Shown here: positions 53,660 through 62,052 of the stretch, one piece after another
Layout of the letters: the number at the start of each line of letters is the position of its first letter
Numbering within the stretch: the first letter of the stretch is position 1
DNA from: an uncultured Ezakiella sp.
GTDB lineage: Bacteria > Bacillota > Clostridia > Tissierellales > Peptoniphilaceae
Reading direction: 5' to 3'
DNA: 64,000 nt
Assembly: GCF_943913045.1 (NCBI RefSeq)
Contig: NZ_CALTVH010000001.1
Location: 186,001 to 250,000 of the forward strand
Made by a program: the position numbers and the translations under genes
The notes under the pieces: model-generated
The model's database searches: none
What the model saw: the letters and a program-made list of their open reading frames with translations, nothing else
Told to the model about the DNA's origin: nothing

Positions 53660-54349
53660 TTAATCTTGTTCTGGGAATGCCAAGCCAACATATACCATAG
53701 TTAACATAGTAAATACGAATGCTTGAAGTAGTCCAGAAAAAACGTCAAAATATGCGTGTAAAACTGCACTTATTGGAACAAGTGCTACACTTATCTTGCT
53801 AAGCGCTGAGTGTACCAATTCCATAATAATCATACCGCTTAAGATATTTCCGAACAAACGGAAACTTAAACTGATTGGCGTTGCGATTTCACCTATAAAG
53901 TTTATTGGAAATAAAAACGGCATTGGCTCAAAGTATCCTTTAACATATTCTCCAATACCTTTGGATTTAATGCCAAAAAAATGAATCATAAAAAAAGTAA
54001 TCATTGCAAGTCCTGCAGTTACATTATAATCACTAGTAGGTGGAGTCAATCCAATTAAACCCAATAAATTTGATGATATCAAAAGAATCAATAGGGTCCC
54101 CATATAAGGAACAAAACCTCTCATCCCCTTTCCCATTGTCTGATCAACAAGTGATGAGATAGCTTCAATATATATTTCCATAATATGGAGCAGCCCTGTT
54201 GGTTTCTTTTTATAGTCAGCTTTTTTTACGGCTCTTTTTACAAAAAGACCTAATATTAAAAGTGCTATAGCAACTAATACGATATTGAATACAGAGTCGT
54301 GTAAGTGGTATTGGCTACCGCCAATATTAAAAAATATTCCTTTTTCCAC
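53660..54349 (-). CDS. atpB: F-type ATP synthase a subunit
   Basis: 229-residue integral membrane stator subunit. The essential Arg is in SLSFRLFGNILSGMIIME; the C-terminal part is FSGLLQAFVFTMLTMVYVG. Start is GTG at 54347-54349 after AGGAGGATTTA; no ATG nearby fits better. It follows the carbamoyltransferase gene by 22 bp, which suggests read-through from that gene's promoter. Confidence 0.96.
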   Translation of the reverse strand: MEKGIFFNIGGSQYHLHDSVFNIVLVAIALLILGLFVKRAVKKADYKKKPTGLLHIMEIYIEAISSLVDQTMGKGMRGFVPYMGTLLILLISSNLLGLIGLTPPTSDYNVTAGLAMITFFMIHFFGIKSKGIGEYVKGYFEPMPFLFPINFIGEIATPISLSFRLFGNILSGMIIMELVHSALSKISVALVPISAVLHAYFDVFSGLLQAFVFTMLTMVYVGLAFPEQD

Positions 54350-54371
54350 TAAATCCTCCTCTCAATATTTT

Positions 54372-55364
54372 TTATTTCAAAGTAGCGTAGATAACTGCTT
54401 TAATTGTATGCATTCTGTTTTCTGCTTCATCAAAAACCTTACTTCTTGATGATTCAAAAACTTCATCTGTAACTTCCATTTCTTTTAAGCCAAACTTTTC
54501 GTGAATATCTTGACCAATGGTTGTTTTTAGGTCGTGGAAACTTGGTAAGCAGTGCATAAATATTGCATCTTCTGCTGCATTTTCCATAGCTTCTTTGTTT
54601 ACTTGATATGGTTTTAAAAGATTAATTCTTTCTTCCCAAACCTCATCAGGTTCACCCATGGATACCCAAATATCAGTGTATAATACATGAGCTCCCTTTG
54701 TGCCTTCTTTAACATCTTCTGTTAAGGTGATTTTTGAACCTGTTTCTTTACCAATCTTCTTAGCTTCTTCGACAAGCCATTCTTCTGGGAATAAATGTGA
54801 TGGTGCACATGCTGTAAAGTTTAGTCCCATCTTTGCACAAGCAATCATGAGTGAGTTTGCTACATTGTTTCTAGCATCACCCATATAAGTGAAGTTGATT
54901 CCCTTTAATCTTCCAAAGTTTTCTTCGATTGTCAATAGGTCAGCAATCATTTGAGTTGGGTGGAATAAATCTGTAAGTCCATTATATACAGGAACTCCAG
55001 CGTAATCACTTAGTGTTTGTACTAAATCTTGTGAGAAACCACGATATTCAATGCAGTCATATAGTCTGCCGAGTACTCTTGCGGTATCTTCGATAGATTC
55101 TTTCTTGCCCATTTGTGAGCTGCCTGGGTCAAGATAGGTAACTCCCATTCCCAAATCGTAGCCAGCTACTTCAAATGAACAACGTGTTCTTGTTGATGTC
55201 TTTTCAAATAGCAAGACCATGTTCTTGCCTTGCAAGTATTTGTGATCGACACCATTCATCTTCATGTTTTTAAAGTTTTTGCTCAAGTCGAGCAAATATC
55301 TGATTTCTTGACTTGAAAAATCAAGTAGTTTTAGGAAACTTTTTCCTCTTAAATTTACTCCCAT
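54372..55364 (-). CDS. Ornithine carbamoyltransferase
   Basis: 330 residues. Carbamoyl-phosphate site STRTR (57-61), DPGSSQMGKKES, YNGLTDLFHPTQMIADLLT and the ornithine site HCLPSFHD with VSMGEPDEVWEE. It could serve arginine synthesis (argF) or act catabolically in the arginine deiminase route (arcB); without arcA or arcC in the window I do not choose. Normal length, nothing missing. Unusual position: immediately before the atp operon on the same strand, with divergent atpZI on the other side. Confidence 0.95.
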   Translation of the reverse strand: MGVNLRGKSFLKLLDFSSQEIRYLLDLSKNFKNMKMNGVDHKYLQGKNMVLLFEKTSTRTRCSFEVAGYDLGMGVTYLDPGSSQMGKKESIEDTARVLGRLYDCIEYRGFSQDLVQTLSDYAGVPVYNGLTDLFHPTQMIADLLTIEENFGRLKGINFTYMGDARNNVANSLMIACAKMGLNFTACAPSHLFPEEWLVEEAKKIGKETGSKITLTEDVKEGTKGAHVLYTDIWVSMGEPDEVWEERINLLKPYQVNKEAMENAAEDAIFMHCLPSFHDLKTTIGQDIHEKFGLKEMEVTDEVFESSRSKVFDEAENRMHTIKAVIYATLK

Positions 55365-55390
55365 AATTCACTCCTTCTTTTATTTAATGG

Positions 55391-55430
55391 TTTTAATCCA
55401 TCTTCTAATATGATATAATATAAATGTCAA
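55391..55430. promoter_or_regulatory. Divergent promoter region between the carbamoyltransferase gene and atpZ
   Basis: Plus strand: TTTTAA (55391-55396), 17-bp spacer, TGATATAAT with -10 TATAAT at 55414-55419, serving atpZI. Minus strand: a perfect -35 TTGACA at 55425-55430, but only a weak -10 (around 55402-55408), serving the carbamoyltransferase and atp genes. The two overlap. Confidence 0.55.
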
Positions 55431-55454
55431 AAATGCAAGTAGAAAGGGGCAAAA

Positions 55455-55688
55455 ATGAAACACTTAAAATACTTAACTTTTATAACTCAGCTTGGATTAA
55501 ATTTAGTAACATCCATCCTTTTAGGATGCTTTATCGGTTACCTATTGGACAAGCTTTTTAATTTAGATAATGTGTTTTTTATAATCTTTATGATACTTGG
55601 TTTGATTTCTGGTTTGTTCAGCGCTTATTTAAATTTAAAAAATGTCATAAATAAAGAAAATAAAAAAACAGGTGAAGATAATGAATGA
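55455..55688 (+). CDS. atpZ: AtpZ/AtpI-family small membrane protein
   Basis: 77 residues with two membrane helices (about 13-32 and 41-61). ITQLGLNLVTSILLGCFIGYL and GLISGLFSAYLNL resemble the AtpZ/Ca-Mg-transport accessory family often found before atpI. ATG after AGAAAGGGG. Opposite strand to the atp operon but adjacent to it; overlaps atpI by 8 bp. Likely aids c-ring assembly or Mg2+ supply. Family naming is moderately sure. Confidence 0.8.
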   Translation: MKHLKYLTFITQLGLNLVTSILLGCFIGYLLDKLFNLDNVFFIIFMILGLISGLFSAYLNLKNVINKENKKTGEDNE

Positions 55689-56061
55689 TTTTATTTTTAG
55701 ATACATTAAGGCATCATTTATAATATCCGCTATCATCTCCCCTGTTTATTTATTTTTTAACAATCCCCTTCCTCTAATAATTGGCACATTTTTTGGTGCT
55801 GCCATCAGGTGTTTGATATTTAAACTTTCTGCAATAGACTTGGATAAAACCTTAAATAAATATCCTGAAAAAGCAAAATCATCTGCCAAATTTAATTACA
55901 TCAAAAGATTTCTTTTTTATGGTTTGGCCTTAACAGTGGCCCACTTTTCCCCTTATTTAAACATCTATACATGTGCCATAGGACTAATAACCTTGACCTG
56001 GGCTATTCATATTTTAAACTTCATAGATATTTACAACTCTAATAAAACCAATCAAAAGTGA
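55681..56061 (+). CDS. atpI: AtpI-like ATP synthase subunit I
   Basis: 126 residues from ATG at 55681 (MNDFIFRYIKASF) after AGGTGAAG. Four predicted membrane segments (about 9-26, 30-50, 75-95, 100-118). The pattern fits the poorly conserved ATP synthase I family, supported by coupling to atpZ and proximity to the atp operon. Its last 48 bp overlap holA on the other strand. Confidence 0.72.
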   Translation: MNDFIFRYIKASFIISAIISPVYLFFNNPLPLIIGTFFGAAIRCLIFKLSAIDLDKTLNKYPEKAKSSAKFNYIKRFLFYGLALTVAHFSPYLNIYTCAIGLITLTWAIHILNFIDIYNSNKTNQK

Positions 56062-57039
56062 TTCCAATAATATTCTGGAATCATTTTTTTTACTTTTTAT
56101 TATTAAGTCTGCTCGCTTTGCCAAATGCAATCCCAATTTTAATTCATCTTCACTATATTCATTTATATTTGCCCTAATCTTTTTATACTCAAAAGGTGAT
56201 ATACCAATTCTTTTAGTAGCCTCATACTGGCTTGACCCAAGCTCTCTGTATACTTTGTTCATGTTAATGATCTGCCTGGTAATCATATATAAAATCCTCA
56301 CAGGCTCCTCATTGGTTTTAAATAAATTATCAATTTGTCTTAGAGCTTCTTTTTCATTCCTCTCAGATATTGCATCTGTAAGCTTAAAGATATTTGAACT
56401 TGGACTTTTGCTCGTCAACTCCTCTATATCTGCAATGGATATTTTTTGTTTTTGTGTCGAAAAAAGTTTGTTTAGCTCGCTATCAACAAAATATAAGGAG
56501 TTGTTTTGATTTTCTTTTGTATAATTAATATGCATCAAGAATAGCGATAAGGCGTCATCTTCAATCTCCACATTATTTTGCTCTATCTTACGCCTTACCC
56601 AATTGTTTAATTGGCTTTCACTTACAGTATTAAACTCCACAAGTGCATCAGCCTTTGACAAGAATTTATAAAAATTAGTAGTTTTTTTAATATTATTTGG
56701 AGTAAAGACAAAAATAACAATTGAGCTTGATCCAAGATTAATTAATTCTTCTATTTTTCCTGCCAATTCTTTTATTTGAGCATCGGAAATATCCTTGACC
56801 ACGGTTAACCTTTTCTCTGACATTAACGGCAATTGATAAGCCGACTCTAATATATCATTTATACTTTGCTTGCTGGCATCAATTAGTAGATAATTCATTG
56901 ACACAAGAGACGGATCTACATAAGTTTCTTTTATGAGATCTAGCGTATTATCTGCTAAAAATGTTTCTTCACCAACAAAAGCATATGGTCCTCCTATCAT
57001 CTTTTTCTTTACTCTATTTATAAATATTGTATATTCCAT
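56014..57039 (-). CDS. holA: DNA polymerase III delta subunit
   Basis: Clamp-loader subunit. 341 residues; N-terminal GGPYAFVGEETFLADN, central strand SSIVIFVFTPN and helical C-terminal domain with ISPFEYKKIRANIN. Typical low conservation but clear order of motifs. Overlaps the end of comEC by 22 bp (the usual comEC-holA order) and overlaps atpI tail to tail. Confidence 0.92.
   Translation of the reverse strand: MEYTIFINRVKKKMIGGPYAFVGEETFLADNTLDLIKETYVDPSLVSMNYLLIDASKQSINDILESAYQLPLMSEKRLTVVKDISDAQIKELAGKIEELINLGSSSIVIFVFTPNNIKKTTNFYKFLSKADALVEFNTVSESQLNNWVRRKIEQNNVEIEDDALSLFLMHINYTKENQNNSLYFVDSELNKLFSTQKQKISIADIEELTSKSPSSNIFKLTDAISERNEKEALRQIDNLFKTNEEPVRILYMITRQIINMNKVYRELGSSQYEATKRIGISPFEYKKIRANINEYSEDELKLGLHLAKRADLIIKSKKNDSRILLESLLIGFIRVVNIYEV
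56059..56090 (+). terminator. Terminator of atpZI
   Basis: Stem TGATTCCA/TGGAATCA (56059-56066 with 56076-56083) and a T run. It starts at the atpI stop codon and lies within the coding region of holA on the other strand. Confidence 0.85.
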
Positions 57040-58382
57040 CTTTCCCCCCTATATAAAACTAAAATCATGGAGACCAATACCTGCAAGTAAATCATTATAA
57101 TAGTCCTTATGTCGTTTTCACTATTATAAGTATATATTTTAAAGTCATTGAGATTAAAAGTGATTAGGCCATTTAAATCTGTCCTATAAATATTTATTTC
57201 CCTTTTCTTGTACCTGTCTATGACTTCCTGATGAGGATGCCCGAATTTATTTTTTCTTCCCAAACTAATTACTACGTTTTTAGGACTAACTGTATTTAGA
57301 AGCTCATCACTTGAAGAAGTTTTTGATCCATGGTGAGGAGCTTTTAAAATATATGTTTTGGGAATTTTTGTTGATATTTTGCTCTCTGCCTCTTCTTCTA
57401 TATCTCCTGTAAATAAAACCAAGTTTTTGTTTCTCTTTCTAAAGACGGCTACAATAGATCTGTCATTTTCAGATATAAGGTCCTCATTGCCTTCTATAAA
57501 GTTTATTGAATAGTCTTTACCCAAATTGAAACTAGCATCCCCTTTTACAGCTATTGGATTTAGTTTTTCAAGCTTGCTTTTAAAGTTACTTAAGTCATCA
57601 TCGCCTTCGTACTGATGATTAACGATGACGTGTTTGATTTTTATATCATCACTCAGTTCAGTAAAGCCACCAGCATGGTCATAGTCGTAATGACTTATAA
57701 AAGCATAATCTATTTTTCTTCTACCAGTTTTTATTAAGTATGGCTCTATAATATTTTTACCGACAGCCCCATGATTCCTAGGATTGCCTCCTGAGTCAAT
57801 CATAATATTTTTATTACCAATGCTTATAAGGGCCGCGTCTCCTTGGCCAACATCTAAAAATTCAATCCTATCTTGATTTTTAAAGTTCATAGGATTTGGT
57901 ATCGAAAGAATTAAGGCCATAATAAAAAGTATTTTATAATCAAGTTTTACCAATCTAAGTTTATCATAAAAGATAATCCCAAGTAAAATCAAATAATAAA
58001 TTACAATTATGATTTTAGGCGGCGACTCCATGATTGCCATAAAATAGTTTTTATTAAAAAATACCGTGATCGTTTCTAAGAGCTTACTCAAATTATTTAT
58101 AGCAAAAGCAAGACCATATGCCAAAAAATTTATCTTAGAGAATAATAGCAGGCAAACAGATAAAATTAAATATAAGCTAAAGATTGGAACCAGTAATATA
58201 TTTATAAATATGGTTAGTATGTTTACCTTGTTAAAATAATAAACTACTATTGGCAAGGTTGCAATTTGAATTGAAATGTTTAAAAGCAAGGCCATTTTAA
58301 AATAATAGGTCAAAGTCTTTTCGTATTTTACATTTCGTGCAAATCTATTGTAGATAAAAAATAATTCCAAACATACAGGCAT
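57018..58382 (-). CDS. comEC: ComEC/Rec2, C-terminal part (frameshifted from the N-terminal part)
   Basis: DNA-uptake channel. This frame holds the second half: membrane helices of the competence domain, then the metallo-beta-lactamase-like domain with RIEFLDVGQGDAALI, IDSGGNPRNHG, ISHYDYDHAGG and LKAPHHGSKTSSS. The apparent start MPVCLEL... is only an out-of-frame reading of the end of the upstream half; the real continuation begins at about FFIYNRFARNV. One base fewer in the T run at 58356-58361 would restore a single protein of about 760 residues. Either the gene is disrupted or the base run is misread. Confidence 0.9.
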   Translation of the reverse strand: MPVCLELFFIYNRFARNVKYEKTLTYYFKMALLLNISIQIATLPIVVYYFNKVNILTIFINILLVPIFSLYLILSVCLLLFSKINFLAYGLAFAINNLSKLLETITVFFNKNYFMAIMESPPKIIIVIYYLILLGIIFYDKLRLVKLDYKILFIMALILSIPNPMNFKNQDRIEFLDVGQGDAALISIGNKNIMIDSGGNPRNHGAVGKNIIEPYLIKTGRRKIDYAFISHYDYDHAGGFTELSDDIKIKHVIVNHQYEGDDDLSNFKSKLEKLNPIAVKGDASFNLGKDYSINFIEGNEDLISENDRSIVAVFRKRNKNLVLFTGDIEEEAESKISTKIPKTYILKAPHHGSKTSSSDELLNTVSPKNVVISLGRKNKFGHPHQEVIDRYKKREINIYRTDLNGLITFNLNDFKIYTYNSENDIRTIIMIYLQVLVSMILVLYRGERWNIQYL

Positions 58383-59304
58383 AGCTTAATAAAAATCCAA
58401 TTGAATAAATATAATACGGATTTATAAACAAGCTGACGATAGCAGCTATTAATAAGGCGTCTTTAGAAGTTAAACTTGGCCTATAAAGTCTTTTGTACAT
58501 GAGTACATATATCATTATGCTTGCTCTAATAAGAGACGGAGTAAAGCCCACAACTAAGCAATATAAAAATATCACAAGAGCCGAAATATAGCTTCTGATT
58601 TTTATTTTCATGCCAGTTAAGGAGAATATGAAAAATATAAATGAAAATATAAGTCCTAAGTGCAAGCCCGATACAGATAAAATATGACTGAGACCTATAG
58701 CCATGATGCCTTCTAAAACAGGTGCATCCTCCCTATACCTTAGAGTCAGTCCTTTAGAAATTATGCTTGCACCCTCAAATAAATAATCATCGTAAACCCT
58801 AGCCACCCACACTCTAACATTTTCAAACTTACTAAGCCAAGAATGACCATCATAAAAAAGATCTACATCCGAAAGTTTATAAGAGATACCATTTGAATAA
58901 TAATAGTTTCTGGCATCAAAAAGAAAAGGCATGGTCCTTCTGTTATGCATCTCAAGTTTTCCCTGATATTTTACTTTGTCTCCTCTTTTTAATTCCTTGC
59001 TTGTATCATAAGTATATACTTTGGAGAGACCTGAGCGTAAAGTAATTCTATTATAGTCATCAAAAGTTCTTACATCTGTTACAATGCCCTTTGACTCAAC
59101 AATTTTATTTTTATTAAATGAGTTAAACCTTAAGAGGCTGTTGGTAAAAGACAATACCATTACCATAAGCAAAATCAAAGCTCTCTTTTTAGATGGCCTG
59201 TTCTTCTTAAAATATATATATGTAAATAAAATGAAAATAGGGATTGTAAAATAAAACTCTCTTGCAAATATTCCCATTAATAAAAATAAAAGTAATTCTG
59301 CCAT
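58345..59304 (-). CDS. comEC: ComEC/Rec2, N-terminal part (ends early at a frameshift)
   Basis: 319 residues: N-terminal membrane helices and DUF4131-like region, then the competence domain start GIMAIGLSHILSVSGLHLGL and VVGFTPSLIRASIMIYVLM. It ends abruptly after SIGFLLSYACMFGIIFYLQ, in the middle of a conserved segment. The +1 frame carries on the family sequence (57018-58382). ATG at 59302-59304 with GGAGGAGA upstream and a possible TATAAT at 59320-59325. Confidence 0.9.
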   Translation of the reverse strand: MAELLLFLLMGIFAREFYFTIPIFILFTYIYFKKNRPSKKRALILLMVMVLSFTNSLLRFNSFNKNKIVESKGIVTDVRTFDDYNRITLRSGLSKVYTYDTSKELKRGDKVKYQGKLEMHNRRTMPFLFDARNYYYSNGISYKLSDVDLFYDGHSWLSKFENVRVWVARVYDDYLFEGASIISKGLTLRYREDAPVLEGIMAIGLSHILSVSGLHLGLIFSFIFFIFSLTGMKIKIRSYISALVIFLYCLVVGFTPSLIRASIMIYVLMYKRLYRPSLTSKDALLIAAIVSLFINPYYIYSIGFLLSYACMFGIIFYLQ

Positions 59305-59386
59305 TTCTCCTCCAAATTAATTATACAATATAAATAAAACTTTCTCCAGACTTTCTTAGATACAAATTTTTTAAAATTTAAATCTA

Positions 59387-59414
59387 TTGACTCATTTACT
59401 AAATGAGTTATAAT
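59387..59414 (+). promoter_or_regulatory. Promoter of the ThrE-like exporter genes
   Basis: TTGACT (59387-59392), 16-bp spacer, TATAAT (59409-59414). The spacer is filled by a perfect palindrome. Confidence 0.85.
59390..59408. promoter_or_regulatory. Probable repressor operator: perfect 19-bp palindrome
   Basis: ACTCATTTACTAAATGAGT, two 9-base arms about a central C, lying between -35 and -10 of the exporter promoter. Size and position resemble operators of TetR- or MarR-type repressors. No such regulator gene is in the window. Confidence 0.75.
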
Positions 59415-59431
59415 ATAGACGGAGGTTGTTT

Positions 59432-60199
59432 ATGGATTCAAAAGACACTAAAATATATAAGATGGCTTTATATGCAGCAGAGTCCATGATAAGAAGTGGA
59501 TCTGAGACATACAGAGCTGAAGATACAATTAAAAGAATGCTTGCCAGTCGAGACATTCATAATATATCCACCTTTGTATCGCCAACTGTAATAATAATTG
59601 GCGATAATACTAAAGATGGGATGTGCTTTATTCAAAACATAGATAAAAGATCGTCAAACTTGTCACGAATAGAGCTTATCAATAATCTAAGTCGGTCATA
59701 TGTAAATCATGAAATCGATACCGACGAAGCTTTTGAAAGGCTTAAAGAAATTAATACTCAAAGTCCATATCCTTACTGGCTAATTATTTTTGGAGGTGCA
59801 CTTGGATGTGCAATTTTCTCTATACTTATTGGTGGAAATATCAGTGATTTTATTGCAACGTTAATTGCAAGTTCAATCTCCTTCCATAGCTGTGAAAAAA
59901 TAATTGAACACACCAATGCACAGTTTTTAGGTTTCTTTGTTTCATCACTAATGGTAACACTAATAGCAATTGGTCTAAACAAGATTAGTCTAGGACAAAA
60001 CCTTGATTCTACAATAGTTGGATCAGTCCTTCCGCTTGTTCCAGGGGTTGCACTTACAGCAGGCGTTCGTGACTTTATGAGCGGAGACCTCTTGAGTGGA
60101 ATGGCAAGGGTTGTGGAAGCAGTTACGATCGCTATTGCTATTGCTTTTGGAGTTGGTTTTACAATTACATTTTTCACATTCTTTGGAGGTGTATTATGA
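59432..60199 (+). CDS. ThrE-like threonine/serine exporter, N-terminal component (DUF1212/YjjP type)
   Basis: 255 residues from ATG at 59432; GGAGG at 59421 supports it over a TTG two codons earlier. The soluble N-terminal part has AAESMIRSGSETYRAEDTI and FVSPTVIIIG. Five membrane helices follow, with LPLVPGVALTAGVRDFMSGD, the family signature. ThrE-like exporters are either fused or, as here, split into YjjP and YjjB halves (next gene, 4-bp overlap). Amino-acid or dicarboxylate export is likely; the substrate is not certain. Confidence 0.92.
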   Translation: MDSKDTKIYKMALYAAESMIRSGSETYRAEDTIKRMLASRDIHNISTFVSPTVIIIGDNTKDGMCFIQNIDKRSSNLSRIELINNLSRSYVNHEIDTDEAFERLKEINTQSPYPYWLIIFGGALGCAIFSILIGGNISDFIATLIASSISFHSCEKIIEHTNAQFLGFFVSSLMVTLIAIGLNKISLGQNLDSTIVGSVLPLVPGVALTAGVRDFMSGDLLSGMARVVEAVTIAIAIAFGVGFTITFFTFFGGVL

Positions 60200-60633
60200 G
60201 TTGGTTAAAAATATTTGCCCTTAGTACAATTGCTGGCTTAAGTTTTTGTCTTATCTTTTCAGTTAGGCCTAGAAACATGATCGTTTGTGCTTTATTTTCT
60301 GGCATGACATGGACAAGCTTGCAATATCTCCAATCCTTGGGTATTAACTCAGTGTTTGCAACCCTTATGTCTGGATTTTTGTTAGGTATTGCAACAGAAA
60401 TCGCTGCTGTAAAATTAAAATCCCCAGCTATTAATTTTATTATAATCGGTTTTATTCCACTTGTACCAGGACTAAAAACTTATCAAGGTATATTAAACTT
60501 AATTCAAGGCAATCAAAATGCAGGTGTAGCTTTGCTTTTTGAAGCATCATTTATAGCTGTTGCTATTGCAGTATCTATAATGGTTAGCTCATCTTTAGCC
60601 AGAGCTTTTAGGTTAAAAGTACAAAAAAAATAG
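60196..60633 (+). CDS. ThrE-like exporter, C-terminal component (DUF3815/YjjB type)
   Basis: 145 residues with four to five membrane helices. GFIPLVPGLKTYQGILNLIQGN matches the second ThrE half. Starts at ATG overlapping the stop of the first component (ATGA), so both are made together. Followed directly by the bidirectional terminator. Confidence 0.92.
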   Translation: MSWLKIFALSTIAGLSFCLIFSVRPRNMIVCALFSGMTWTSLQYLQSLGINSVFATLMSGFLLGIATEIAAVKLKSPAINFIIIGFIPLVPGLKTYQGILNLIQGNQNAGVALLFEASFIAVAIAVSIMVSSSLARAFRLKVQKK

Positions 60634-60648
60634 CCAATTAAGGCTATT
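60621..60648. terminator. Bidirectional terminator between exporter and SLH genes
   Basis: Stem AATAGCC/GGCTATT (60629-60635 with 60642-60648). On the minus strand it is followed by eight T, so it is strong for the SLH gene. On the plus strand the T tail is weaker. Confidence 0.85.
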
Positions 60649-61600
60649 TCGCAATATTAAATATTCTAACTATCATTACAATAGACTCCTCACAAGTAAC
60701 TTGCCTCATGGGGTCTATTTTTTTCATGCTATCTCCTTTTATAATTCCCTTACTCAATAAGGCTTGTACAGCTTTTTGAGCCCAAGTTGAAACTTCATCC
60801 AAGTCAACCAAGTCAAAAGTCTTGTAATCATCTACACTTACATTTAATAAGTTTAAGAACCTATATAAGATAGTTGACATTTCTTGCTTAGTTAAGTTTA
60901 GTTCGCCAGCAAAACGATTGCCTTCAAGGCCACCAACACCATTTACAAGTCCCAAACTGTGGGCTAAATTAATATCCTTATCGCTAACATCATCAAAAGT
61001 TAAACTGAATTCAGCTTTTTTCTTGCCTATATATTCATTTAATTTCATTAGGACTTTGGTAAATTCATATCGCGTAATTGGACGGCTGACATCGTCTTTA
61101 AAACTTGGTAATATTAAGCCCATTTTAATAGCTGTATCTATTTCATTCTTGCTCCAATATGAAGATTTTTTTACATAGGAGTCATGCCCTAAAACAATTG
61201 GATCTATAAAATCTGTCTTTATATTTTCTCCATCTTTGTCATAAGAATATCTTAACCTTATTGAAACAAGAGTATTGTTTGCATTCATCTGGGCCCTATC
61301 TTCAAATGGTGAAAACCTAAACTCATTAGCACTTGCTTCTACAGAATGCAAAGTTTTTTCTCTTTCGCTTAAGTACTTATTTTGATCTAATTTAACATCT
61401 AACTCTACTCTAAGATTACTTATCTCGCCGTTAGCTATAGCTTCTTGCATCTCACTATTGACGCTCCAAGATATTTTTATAAATTTATCGTCTTGGCTAT
61501 CTACTTCCCCTACCAAATTATCAAAAGTATGAACTGGACCTGCAAGACATTCGGATGAAATAAGTACTATAAGCAATAATAAAATTGCTATTTTTTTCAT
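60644..61600 (-). CDS. Secreted protein with three S-layer homology (SLH) domains
   Basis: 318 residues; signal peptide (hydrophobic ILLLLIVLISSECLAG, cleavage near residue 20). An N-terminal part of about 130 residues has no recognised domain. Three SLH-like repeats follow, starting near 145 (SYWSKNEIDTAIKMGLI), 200 (FDDVSDKDINLAHSLGLVNG) and 260 (VSTWAQKAVQALLSKGIIKG). SLH domains bind pyruvylated cell-wall polymers, so surface anchoring is expected. ATGA overlap with the upstream small gene. Confidence 0.85.
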   Translation of the reverse strand: MKKIAILLLLIVLISSECLAGPVHTFDNLVGEVDSQDDKFIKISWSVNSEMQEAIANGEISNLRVELDVKLDQNKYLSEREKTLHSVEASANEFRFSPFEDRAQMNANNTLVSIRLRYSYDKDGENIKTDFIDPIVLGHDSYVKKSSYWSKNEIDTAIKMGLILPSFKDDVSRPITRYEFTKVLMKLNEYIGKKKAEFSLTFDDVSDKDINLAHSLGLVNGVGGLEGNRFAGELNLTKQEMSTILYRFLNLLNVSVDDYKTFDLVDLDEVSTWAQKAVQALLSKGIIKGDSMKKIDPMRQVTCEESIVMIVRIFNIAK

Positions 61601-62034
61601 AATTCCTCCTTTAATCTATGCCGATAATAAGTTATATCGCCATACTCAGTTGCTATTACAACTTTATTTTCATCTAAAAATTCCCTGTATTTCTTTAATT
61701 CTGAATTCAGGGTGAAAAACGCAAAGGAAAATACTAAGGCTGATCTAAAAAATGTTTTTTCGCCAATATATTTCTTCATAACAGATGATGGCAAAATAAA
61801 ATAAAGCAATGAAAAGCATCCAATTGGTATTACTTTATTATCCATACCCTCATAGTTACCATTAAAATAATCTGTAAACATCCATAAGGTATCATCTATA
61901 GACTTGGTGGTACTAACAAAAATTTGATTTTCATTAATAAAAGCCCTTAGACTATTTAGAAATTTTTCAAACTGGTCTTTTGAAAAAATATTTTCAATAT
62001 CAAGTTTGTTTATAAAATCATAATTGTATTCCAT
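61597..62034 (-). CDS. Hypothetical protein, 145 aa, with a hydrophobic central segment
   Basis: Starts at ATG 62032-62034 (MEYNYDFINKL) after GGAGG; an upstream TTG is less likely. A helical acidic N-terminal half is followed by IPIGCFSLLYFILP and a second hydrophobic stretch (FRSALVFSFAFFTL). These faintly resemble the DUF1232/YkvA core, but I would not assign it. It is coupled to the SLH gene and has its own TTGCAA-17-TATAAT promoter. Confidence 0.7.
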   Translation of the reverse strand: MEYNYDFINKLDIENIFSKDQFEKFLNSLRAFINENQIFVSTTKSIDDTLWMFTDYFNGNYEGMDNKVIPIGCFSLLYFILPSSVMKKYIGEKTFFRSALVFSFAFFTLNSELKKYREFLDENKVVIATEYGDITYYRHRLKEEL

Positions 62035-62052
62035 ATTTTCCTCCGATAATTT

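Noticed and set aside
58345..58382. Programmed -1 frameshift in comEC
   Set aside because: The required shift is +1 (or a one-base deletion); the -1 frame does not continue the ComEC sequence.
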